NCBI RefSeq assembly: GCF_014898815.1
Contig: NW_026515428.1
Span: forward strand, 496,001-560,000
Direction of reading: 5' to 3'
Source of the DNA: Panonychus citri
Lineage: Eukaryota; Arthropoda; Arachnida; Trombidiformes; Tetranychidae
Length of the DNA stretch: 64,000 nucleotides
The notes under the pieces are model-generated. The model searched no databases and was not told the DNA's origin. It saw only the letters and a program-made list of their open reading frames with translations. Both the position numbers and the translations under genes were made by a program. Below, piece by piece: positions 12,440 through 22,016 of this stretch (position 1 is its first letter; each line of letters starts with the position of its first letter).

Positions 12440-15108
12440 GATTGTATTTTATTAGCGCCTTCTGGCGAATGCATTATACATTATTCTTCAGGGTTAACTG
12501 AAGGTCCTTGCGGACACTGAACTAGTCGTTCAGTTTTCTGGGTTAGTATTTTGTGAATTTGTTTAAGGTTATTTATTTTCATTTTGCAGTTTGTTTTTTC
12601 ATTTAAATTCCATGATTCTAACCAATATTCTCTCGTGCTATTACAGTGTTTTAAGTAGTGATCGATGTTTCTTGTTTTTCTTTTCTTATCATTTATCATT
12701 TGGTTGAACATGTTTATCTCTGTGATTAGGTTGTTTAGCTGTTTTAAGCTAATTTCCTGGTAATGGCTATACATTTTTTCCATTGGTTCTGGAATTAGTA
12801 TTGTAAACATTGATGGTTTTCTATTGCTCATTATCAACTTTTCTATCTTCTCATTTAGATTTACTTTGATGTCATCCAATGTGTTTATCCGATTCTTTAG
12901 TTTTATCGTTCTTCTTGGTTCCACAGGTATCATGTTGTTTATTTCCGTTGCCTTCCAAGTGTAAACACCCGTGTGCATTTCGAGCATCTTAATTATCATT
13001 CTCGTACTGATTGAATTTGGAAATCTTATGATGTTTGTTGGAAGTTCGAAGTTTACTCTTGTGTTCTTATATTTACTGATTAACATGAAGAGGGCTAGAA
13101 GTGTCGTTCTGTTTTTCGTTCCATCCATTGTTTCATAAACTGTTTCTTCCTCATCCAATGAGTATTTGTTTGATCTTTGCTTGATTCTAACCGTTGGTAA
13201 CGCTGAATATTTCATTTCTCTTTTCCAGAATTTTTCCACACTCGATTGATTTGGTTCCGAAAACGTGATTTGTTTATCATTTATTTTGACGATGGGCCAG
13301 TTTTCCAGATTAGTTGATGTTTTGTTTATCGCGATGATTTGATTTCGAAGCCAATGTTGTACTGGATTTTCCAAACGAAAGAGTATAATTGGTGACCAGT
13401 TTGATGATCGTTTACTGAGGTTTAGATTTCGTTTTAATCTCTTGTTTACAATTTCTTGCAGGTTGTTAATCAGATTTTTGTAGTTTCCATTTCTGTAGAT
13501 TGCATGTGGTCCAAGATGGTAAAGGATCGAGTTCGTGTGTGCTGATATCACCATTCTTTGATAATGTATTGGTAGGTTGTTAATAACTCGGAGCTGTGAC
13601 TGAATTTTACTTTGATGTTCGCTGATGATTCTGGTTAGACTTGTTTCATTGATTGGGTAACCCAAGTACCTTCCTGTTATTTTTTGATTGGAGTTTTCCG
13701 GATGCTTGATTATTTTCGTTTTACTGTCATTTAACTGTAGGTTTATTTTTAGCAGTTCGCTTTGTACAATCAGTTTTTGATTTTCCACTTCACTCTCATT
13801 TGTAAGTAACACAATATCATCTGCAAAGGCAATTAAATTAACTTTCTTTCTAACACAGTTTCTAATTGCTTTGTTTAGGCCAATAACAAAGAGAATTGGA
13901 CCCAGAGACGATCCCGCTGCTGTTCCAATGTCATCCGATTTGTATTGAATTTGATTATTTTCACAGAAACGTAAGATTCTGTTAGTGTGAAATGATCTTA
14001 TCATTGAGATCGTTCCTTGATCGACATACCGACTCAGTTCTTCCAAAATTGTTTCCATACAAATGTTGTCGAATGCTTTTGTTGCATCGAGGGATACTAC
14101 CAGACCATTTTCGAGGTGTTCTCTTATTATTACATGGAAGTCATCATTGTTTACTACTGAGTTGTAAGCAAATTGTGTGTTAGGAATTATTATTTCCATT
14201 AGTACTTTTTGCACTCTCTTTGTCAGGATTTTGTCATAAACTTTCAGGATGTAATTTGCGATTTTAATCAGCCTGAGATTTCCATCTGGTTTGGGTATAT
14301 AGTGAGCCCCGAAAGTCTTTATCTCTATGGGAACGATTCCATACTCGAATGATTGTTCAATTGCTCTTATGAGATTAATTTTATTAGCTTTCCATAATTT
14401 TTCCACATTGTTTTTGTGTAGTTATCAGCATTACCGGATTGCGATCGAAACGTGAAGTTCATCATCATCTCCCTCTCTGAGTTGCTGATTTCTGATCTGT
14501 ACCCTGTCTCTGTCTTTAGTTCTGGTTTTTCTCTACTGAACTCATCTAATTTTGGTTTCATTTTTCTACTATTTACTAGATCAAACAGATCATCTTTTTT
14601 TCCTATTAGTTTCTTCACCATGTTCCACATTTTTTCTGAATTATTTCTGATTTTGAACATGTACTTTCTTGTTCCTTTTTTACTTCCTATTCTAACTTTT
14701 AGACATTTTAGCTCTAATTCTCTTATTCTTTGTGGGTCTGCCTTCTTCCTTTTGAGTTTCTGAATTTTTCTCCTTAGCTTTCTAATTCTTCTATTGTTTG
14801 CAACTTTTTTCCTTCTTCTAAACTTATGATTGACCTCTTGTACATCGATGAGCGATTTAAAGAGTAGTCTGAAGTCAGTTACGTGAGCTAATTTGATTTT
14901 GTTTCTATTTGTTATTGATTTGTGAGTTAGTTTTTCATCTTGGATAAATCTATTCTGTGGTTTAAACTTTACTGTGTAGAGTCTATGATCAGCTAAGAAT
15001 GGGCCCTCAATTATTTCAGTTTCATTGACATTGGTTAGTACAATATCTATCCATGACTTTCCAGAGGGTGATTGTGAGAAATAACAGTTGTTCCGATCGT
15101 TAGATGGC
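12440..15108 (-). mobile_element. 5'-truncated non-LTR (LINE) retrotransposon
   Basis: The element's 5' limit near 15108 is where endonuclease similarity stops. The 3' limit near 12440 follows the ORF stop by about 40 bp. Coding order on the minus strand is C-terminal part of an APE-type endonuclease, linker, then reverse transcriptase. The 3' tail has a small hairpin (CGCC-TTCT-GGCG at 12456-12467) and an AATAAA-like end instead of a long poly(A). No target-site duplication was found. Clade is uncertain: the SWIDIVL endonuclease motif and the FADD box would suit the R1/I/Jockey group. Confidence 0.85.
12481..15105 (-). pseudogene. LINE ORF2 remnant: endonuclease end plus reverse transcriptase
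   Basis: Reading right to left, 15105-14410 encodes the end of the endonuclease (KSWIDIVLTNV, then ADHRLYTVKF, where SDH is the common form) and a Lys/Arg-rich linker. The frame shifts near 14390-14406. The reverse transcriptase then runs to TAA at 12481, with the palm motifs VVSLDATKAFDN, GTAAGSSLGPILFVIGLNKA and AFADDIVLL (catalytic FADD), and the thumb-like RYLGYPIN. The C-terminal domain has a Cys/His group (HYLKHCNST). The N-terminal endonuclease and any ORF1 are missing. With the truncation and frameshift, this copy cannot make a whole protein, although the RT half (641 codons) remains open. Confidence 0.85.
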
Positions 15109-15942
15109 TCTCACATCGAGGGGAGAAAGAGCAAAGTGCGAAAGAGGCAAAAAACTGCCGAAAGAGAAAAGAATTTGTATCGACCATCGATCATCGAGGA
15201 TAATCGATACCGTCGATAGCATCAAAAATTAAAATTGTCACTTGAGGAAAAGTCTATTCGTCCACGAAGTTGTGGACATTCAGCACACGCGACTATTTGT
15301 CCACAATCTTTTAAATATATCATTAAATTAGCAGAAAATTTGAAAATAAATTTGTTAGTCCAGTGATAAGGTGAATGCCCATAGAAATTTTATCTAAGGT
15401 TCGAATCTTGTTTAATATTTATTTTTTTTTAAGAATTAAAGGTTAATTTCTTAATTTTTCAATTTTTTTTATTTACCAAAGCTTTCTAATTAGATTATTA
15501 GATAGATTGTATTAAGGTTAAATGAAAATTCAGATATTTCCATCAAATAGACAATTTTTATACTTTCTTGCCCATCTTTCAATCTTAATCAAATTTTTAT
15601 TCATTATTAACATTTAATTTCTGGTGCTCTATTTTTAACCTCATATTTAATGGACTAACATGTGTTAACAAAGTTTCTAATGTAGATTTGCTTTGAAGCT
15701 ATTGTTAATTCTTTTCTTGGCAATTTAATCAACTTAATTAAGTTAATTAAGTTAAAAATTCGACTTGGACCCGATAATATTTGATCCTAATATCGAATAA
15801 TATCCGATAGGATCAGATACATAATGTGGACATTTAGGGCTTACCGTCACTTGAAGTTCAAAGTTTGAATGTTTATTTGAAAAAAAAACGTGTTATTTTT
15901 TTTTTGTTTTTTATTTGTTTGGTGTTTTTTCTGTTCCTCAAA
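15109..15942. other. AT-rich stretch between LINE and L1-domain copy A
   Basis: No coding frame is supported. It contains a tRNA-like sequence at 15350-15415 (listed separately) and a short imperfect inverted repeat at about 15779-15812 (TGATCCTA ... TAGGATCA). From about 15850 onward it resembles the region just upstream of the other L1-domain gene (23418-23513), so the duplicated block starts there. Confidence 0.5.
15350..15415 (+). repeat. tRNA-like sequence, possible SINE head
   Basis: A box-A-like TAGTCCAGTGAT at 15356 and a box B, GGTTCGAATCT at 15398-15408, are 42 bases apart, as in a tRNA gene. The acceptor and T stems do not pair well, so this is not a working tRNA. An AT-rich tail follows. 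A tRNA-derived SINE fragment or decayed tRNA gene is the most likely reading; one good B box could also arise by chance. Confidence 0.4.
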
Positions 15943-17449
15943 ATGGATTCTTATGTTGATCGATCGGCGATTGATGATGTTATTAAAGTTTTCAAAACTT
16001 ATTCCAAAATTTGTGAAAAGAAAAAGAAAACCAATCTACTTTCTGTTGATGATAATAATGACAAAATTTATCTGCAGATGAGCTTCAAATTACCACCAGC
16101 AAATAGGACAACTTATATAAACAATTATCGTCCTCTTCCACATCCATACCTTAATTTAATTGATCCAACAATTTGTATAATTGTAATGGATCGTAACCAT
16201 GAAGGTTTACCCGATCGGGATTATGATCTTCGGATTACCAAGGAATATTACGAAAAAAGGGTAAGGCTCAAGATATGTCCGTAAGCTCAACTTTTCTACT
16301 TTCAGTTGACGTTTTTTCGGCTTACGATTCGCGGCTTTCTAGGAAAATGATTTAATTTAATTGATTAGTCGATTAATTCAGCAATCTAAGATTATTTGAC
16401 GCCTTGTGGGTATAGCGGGTACATGTTAGTCCACATTTAACAATGAAATAAAAGTGATTAGCGAAAGATGTGGCTAATCAGCTGTCGACCGCTAACATTA
16501 CATGAATTGTGTGATAGTTTGATTGTCTCAGGCCCTCCGGGCCTTCCTTTGTCCATGGTGACCCTTAATAGTGAAAACCTAACCTAACCTAATTTAAACA
16601 AACACAATTAATTGAGAAATTCAGTTAACTTCCATATGTAGCTGTAATCGTAAGCCGAAAAAAAGTCAGCTGAAAGTAAAAAAGTTGAGCTTACGGACAT
16701 ATCTTGAGCCTTACCGAAAAAGATTGATTGAAGCTGGTATTTCCAAGGATCTGATAAAACATCGACTCTTCATCTTACCAATGAGAGAATTACTAACCGA
16801 GTATCGGTTGCCAATAATGAAACGTCGTCTTGCCTCATCATTTAATGTATTTATGGCCGATTCTCGGTTAGTCTCAAATAGATTTAAATTGTTACCCAAA
16901 TTTTTAGGAAAAAAATTCTGGATTGAAAAGAAATGTTTTCCAATTGGAATCAGTTTAAAATACAAAAGAAAACACCTGAAAAACTCATTCAATAAAGCGC
17001 TTGGAACTTGTTCCCTTTATATAACTGGACATGGACCCGATTCAAGTGTAGCATTTGGGCTTTCCAGACAATCGGAAAAAGAGCTAGCCGACAATTTAGA
17101 ATTTGTTTGTAAATCAGTTTATAAAACTTTCGGTAAAGCAATCCAATTATTGAAGATCAAATCAACAAAATCATTGGCGATACCATTTTATGCTGATCTC
17201 AATCAACCCATCGAAGAAGTGAAAAATATAATTCCACGAACAGTTCGACTTAATGCCAATCCAGTCATAGATGAGCATCCATTCTACGACAATGCTGAAT
17301 TGATTGTTTATCCGACTGGTAAAACTGCGATAAAAAGGCCCCGCAATTGGACTCCAGAAAGTGATGAGGAAGAAGATGAAGAGTTTTATCGAAATCCATC
17401 ATCATATGGGGCAAATCAGAATGGAGGTTTCAAGAGACAATTTAACTAA
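15943..17449 (+). CDS. ribosomal L1-domain protein, copy A, with transposon insertion
   Basis: This is a paralogue of the gene at 23514-24680. The start MDSYVDRSAID matches the other copy, so the longer upstream in-frame extension is ignored. The coding sequence is interrupted after ...KEYYEKR by the element at 16260-16714. Without splicing the frame ends at 16284. If an intron 16261-16708 is removed, the frame continues ...EKR|PYRKRLIEAG... to 17449 and gives 352 residues with the whole L1 domain. The C-terminus differs from copy B: after DEEFYRN it ends PSSYGANQNGGFKRQFN, and the Lys-rich tail is shortened. The family binds RNA and works in nucleolar ribosome biogenesis (RSL1D1/Cic1/Utp30-like). 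It could be functional or a pseudogene, depending on splicing. Confidence 0.65.
16260..16714. mobile_element. MITE-like element with 69-bp terminal inverted repeats
   Basis: Terminal repeats 16261-16329 and 16646-16714 are near-perfect reverse complements, beginning GTAAGGCTCAAGATATGTCC. The flanks are CGAAAAAAG (16251-16259) and CGAAAAAG (16715-16722), an 8-9-bp target duplication differing by one A. The uninterrupted paralogue has one such site (CAAAAAAG). The interior is about 315 bp without a coding frame, so it is non-autonomous. It includes CCTAACCTAACCTAA near 16577-16591. Duplication size and TIR length suit a hAT- or Mutator-type element; which one is open. Confidence 0.85.
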
Positions 17450-17671
17450 GCAATTAAATGACATGAAAGAGAAACTTTTTTTCTATGGCAATTAGATTGC
17501 GAGCCCTACATGTAAATCACTAGATATGTTTTGTTTTGTTTTGTACAATTAAATGTAACACAATTGTCATGATTATGTGTTTGTTTGTTGAACAATTAAA
17601 ATGTCAGTGAATTTAAGTAGATGACAAGAAATGAATATAAAATGAATGAGAATAAGCTGATGTCATTACAA

Positions 17672-18469
17672 TTAACGTTGATCAAGGTAATCGTAGTTAA
17701 TTAAAATTGTCCTTTTGGCAAGAATATAATCATTATAATCAACAAAATCAGCCATGATTATGTTTGGTTTAAAATTGGTCTTTTTAACTTCCAATAGCCA
17801 TTCTTCAATTTTCTGGTTCCCAGTTTTGGAGAGTCGAGAGTAAAGGTTATTACAAATGTTTCGAACTACCAAAGCTTTGGACGGAGACAAAATGGCCTGA
17901 TGAACAAAGAAAGTATCGGACGGACGATTAGAAAAGCCATTCCATAAATAGAGGATCAACTTTGAAGGTAAAGCTGTATTAGCCCAAGGATTTGGTAACA
18001 TGGTACTAGGCCAAAGTTCGTTGTATCGGGCAGAAAGGTCATCATTTCGATAGACGATTATTATTTGATATCTTTTGGCCCACATTTCAGCTAAAGTTAA
18101 TTCATCGAGTCGTCGATATTTAACATAAGGACATATCTTATTGCCGAGTAATTGAATGAGATTGTTAATCAAGGTAACATGTTGAGCTTGTGATACCGAA
18201 TGGAAATGTTGAAAATCAAGGAAAACAATTTCCCGCTCATTAGAATGGAGAAAATCTCTTATTGATCTTAACATGGTAAGTATTTTATCTCCATATAAAC
18301 CATGGACAAAATATAGCTCATTGTCAAAAGGGTCAGAGGCCGTTCGAAGGTCAAAATAACGAATTCCATGGTTAAGTTGCTCTTTGATGTCAACTCGTTG
18401 GGTTTTAAACCATTTTTTAATCACAAAGCGACCAGTTAATTTAGGAAATAAATGAATTGCAGTTAATTA
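17672..18469 (-). pseudogene. 5'-truncated PI-PLC X-domain gene, copy A
   Basis: This is nearly identical to the main exon of the intact gene at 25420-27961, but homology stops at the microhomology CAGT (18460-18463). Exon 1 and the first part of exon 2 are missing. That part carries the SIPGSHDSGSYSL motif with the first catalytic His. The second catalytic His (YFVHGLYG) remains. In this frame a stop (TAA, 18467-18469) lies immediately upstream, and no ATG is present before the conserved KKWFKTQRVD. The upstream sequence is a duplicated promoter and exon 1 of the gene at 8098-10489, so a chimeric transcript is possible, though it would not give an active lipase by direct read-through. Confidence 0.85.
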
Positions 18470-18806
18470 AAGGGAATCTCACCTCGCCAAGGGGATAACC
18501 ACTTTCTGTTGAGAAACCACCGAGTATGGAGAAAGTGTCATCAATATTAATTATGGAGTCACTCATATCACAATTAGAGAGAAATAAAATTAAATAATCG
18601 TTAAAATCTATTAATCTGGAAAAATTGGTCAACCCATTTGGTCAGTAAAGTAAACAAAAACCACCAAGAGATTCACTATTCAGGTGGATCACAAATGGAT
18701 TCGGAAGGAGAAGAGAAAAGGTTAGAGTCGATGGCCTCAACTCGAAATGTCCAAAAATCGAATCGTAATTATATCTTTTACCTTCTCATTCTTCTTCATA
18801 AGGTGT

Positions 18807-18849
<43 letters not shown>

Positions 18850-18973
18850 CTACAATTTGTTTCCATGGAAATTGAAATGCAAATGAAAACAAAGAAACTC
18901 AATCAATTGGAAACATTTTATATTCTTAATGACTTTCCGATTATCTTCTTGTTTCGTGTCTTTGATTAGTCCG
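18464..18973. repeat. duplicated exon 1 and upstream segment (daughter copy)
   Basis: This is a copy of 10385-10892, in the same orientation, joined directly to the truncated PI-PLC copy. It keeps the ATG (MSDSIINIDD), the complete exon 1 of 28 codons ending ...GYPLGE, and the splice donor GAG|GTGAGA. It also carries an expanded TC tract (18810-18847). Divergence is low, so the event is fairly recent. On the minus strand the order is promoter, exon 1, 20 bases of intron, then PI-PLC sequence. Confidence 0.85.
18810..18847 (+). repeat. (TC)19 microsatellite (daughter tract)
   Basis: Counterpart of 10734-10763, longer by about four units, within the duplicated segment upstream of the truncated PI-PLC copy. 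Confidence 0.9.
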
Positions 18974-19148
18974 AACATGATTAATTCTTCCGATAGTCAG
19001 ATGGCTTGTATCGAGATGCAAAAACTTTTTCTCTAAAAAAGTAAAAATTTCGAGAAAGTGTGAAAATCGCCCAATTCAGCAATTAACTTGAATTTGAAAA
19101 TAAAACAACATTTAGGTTAATTTTATTCGAAATATTTAACACATTAAA

Positions 19149-22016
19149 TTACTCAATCTTGTTTGTTTTTCTTCGTTTAAATGACGAGATGATACTTTCA
19201 ACTGGACCAATTACAAGAAAGTGAAAAATTAATCCAGAAAAATATCCAATGGCAATTAAGAAACTTAAATCAGTAAGGAACTAATCAAGAGAAAAGAAAA
19301 GAAGAAAAAATTAATATTAATTTGAGTATTGCAATTAAGATAATCTTAATCTTACCCTACTATCCAGATAAACTTTAGTTTTATTTGCATAAAACCAAAT
19401 GTACAAAGGCCAATGGGAAAAATAAGTGGCCCTCGAGGCCGCTAATGATAATTTGTATAAAACCGCATTCGATTGATGCAATTTCTCATTTCGAACCGGT
19501 TTCTCGTCGATCAATTTATTATGGTTAATGTCCAATTTGACTTTAGATTTAATCATAAGTTTATAAACTCGCTCATCATGGAAACCTAACCATCCAATCC
19601 ACGCAAAACCAACGGACACAACGGCTTTACAAATAGTCGCATGAAGAGCGTACCAAAAGGGGGTAGTTTCGATCTTTAATACATTCCATAATCCTGGAGA
19701 ATAAGCTGCCAGAACAATTAAGATAATCAATAGAACTGTAATTAGCCGAGAAATGATCTGCATGAAAAAGAGAGACATTGATTAGTTTAAATGGTTAAAA
19801 TAATTAGAATCAAGGAATACCTTTGATAGACCAATAGATGAACTTGGATTCATCCAACAATGATAAGTGACCATTAGTGCCAATGAATAAGCAAATAGGT
19901 GAGATTCTGACCTAAGGTAAGTCTTGGTGATGTAACTTTCAATTTGTCTAACGAAAATGCCAAAATTTTACAAAATAATCAATAAAATGGAATCGTAACT
20001 ATTTAAAACACTCAATACTTACTCCCAATGTTCAAACTTATAACCAGCTAATCTGTAGACGAAATTATTTGAATAATAAGTGTTAAAGACAACAGCAAGA
20101 CCGATAATCATTACGATTGTATTTAGGACATAAGCAGTTCGAGGACTTTTCTTATATAAATAGACGAAGATCAAAGCAACAGCAAAGAGATGGAGCTCAG
20201 CGTCCATTGACCAGAATGGACCAATACACTTGACCATAGAAATGAAAAAAAGGAAAACAATCAGCAAATCAATTCATCAATCAATCTACAATCAATTACC
20301 ATATCATAAGCATTCTGATAATTGTGAATATGTAACAAAGTGTACAACCAATTAGAGGCACAAACATCCGATCTCCATTGAGTATGATAAGTATAAACTG
20401 GACCAGTTCCCAATAAAGGTAAGATAATTTTCAAATTGATTGTAACAATTAGCGCAGGCCAAAAACTGGTGGAAAAATTGAGAAAATTCAAAAAGTAACA
20501 ATTTAGATAATCATAATCAACCTGATCATCTACATGTAATTACATGATGAGTTTCTTGATGAAAATCCAAACGTATGTGGTTATCGGTGTGTCCACTTCA
20601 ACAATTGACCAAACATGAGTACCAGCAGCAGTAGCACTGAATTAATTGTAGATTGTTTTTAATTGTTAGTTAATCATTTCTAATTTCTATTAATTGGTGA
20701 CAACAATTAACTCACCCAAGGTAAATTAATCCACCATAAAGCCAATCACTATTAAATGGTTGATAAGTCCATTGAGAAATGAACTCTCTTAAAGTTGATA
20801 GACTTTCTAATTACAATTAATCAATTGATTAACTAAAAATATCTCAAACAATTAAATGTTCAAATCACTCACCTGTAGTGTAAAGTAAATTAGATATACA
20901 AATCAAAGCAAATGAATGAACCATTTGAAATATAATTGAAATTAATATTCTAAAATAGTCAATTAAACTGATTCTATTGTTAATTTGATTGTTAATAAGA
21001 TTACGATTAGTTGATTGAATAGTGAAATGTTTCAACCATTTGAAACGATTTACTTTATCAAAGAAATTAAAATGGTCCAAAATCGTTGTAACGACAACGA
21101 TCAAAACGATTCCAGATAGGAAGAGACTAATGAGACAGAAATTAATCGATTAATAAACAAGTTTCATTGGAACAATTAAGAGAAAACAATTAACTAACAA
21201 TGATCCGAATTGAGAAGAGTTTGATTTACTCAATCGCTCCAAGAAAGTAGAGGGAACTTGACAGCCATGGAAATAAACTTTCTGCCAATCATATGATTTA
21301 ATTGCTGGAAGAAAACAAACAATCAACAGGTTAGTTCGGTTAATTGTTGGTTAATCAATTGAACTTTTACCTGAAGTTATGAGATAATCAACTTGATCAG
21401 GTGTACAAATGCTCGGCAAGCAAAATCCAATGTGAATTGTTGTATTGTAACGAAGGGAAAACCAATGTGGATATAAATTGTTGTCCATTGGGATTACGGA
21501 GGCTTGACAATAATGAGTTGATTGTAGTGATAAACACTGATCATATCCCTCTAAATCAGCGTATGAAATTTCAAACATTTTATTTGGAAGGTGACTTGAT
21601 AAGCTGAGCACTTTGATTTAGTTTAAATTGTCGAGAAAATTGATTCAGAAATAACGAGAAAAAATTAATGGACATCGGTTAATTGCTGGAAGTAAGTTTG
21701 ATCTAATTGTTGTTGATGTTAACTGTTGATCAGTTGATTACTTACATTTCAGAGCTTCCGGATTATCTGATTCAATTAAATCACTGATATGTTTTAATTT
21801 AGATAAACATTTAGGTGTTAAATTGTTTAATTCTGTTCTGTTTGATTGAATGTAATTCCAAAATATACCAGAGAATCCGAGTTTAATTAAGGTTGATTGA
21901 TTGGGCTTAGTCAACAATTTACTTTGAGAAACTTTACAATTTATTGAGTTTGTTAATCCTAAGATAATTAACAAGATGGACAATTGATTTATCACAATCA
22001 AGGGAAAAGAAGACAT
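19149..22016 (-). CDS. NRF-6-type membrane acyltransferase (acyltransferase 3 family)
   Basis: Eleven exons are all in phase: 21746-22016, 21371-21610, 21199-21304, 20873-21126, 20716-20806, 20544-20636, 20300-20465, 20023-20228, 19821-19947, 19356-19757, 19149-19280. They encode 695 residues. The N-terminus has a hydrophobic signal segment, then an extracellular Cys-containing NRF domain (EGYDQCLSLQ; HIGFCLPSICTPDQVDYLI). A bundle of membrane helices follows, with the acyltransferase-3 motifs YLGATAAGTHVWS, SDVCASNWLYTLLHIHNY and WSMDAELHLFAVALIF. It ends in a short basic cytosolic tail (SFKRRKTNKIE). Relatives include the worm nose-resistant-to-fluoxetine proteins, which affect lipid or yolk transport; the exact substrate is not known from sequence. 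Arthropods often have many paralogues, so no symbol is given. Confidence 0.9.

Noticed and set aside
13992..14763. Plus-strand frames opposite the LINE
   Set aside because: They are antisense shadows of the reverse transcriptase frame.
15350..15415. Functional tRNA gene
   Set aside because: Box spacing is right but acceptor and T stems do not pair.
15865..15942. N-terminal extension of L1-domain copy A (hydrophobic, MNVYLKKK start)
   Set aside because: The paralogue starts at MDSYVDRS and the extension is T-rich leader sequence.
16577..16591. Telomeric sequence marking a chromosome end
   Set aside because: Only three units, within a transposon interior; no array.
21401..21607. Plus-strand frame opposite the NRF-domain exon
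   Set aside because: Antisense shadow of the acyltransferase exon, whose frame has conserved Cys motifs and correct splice phases.
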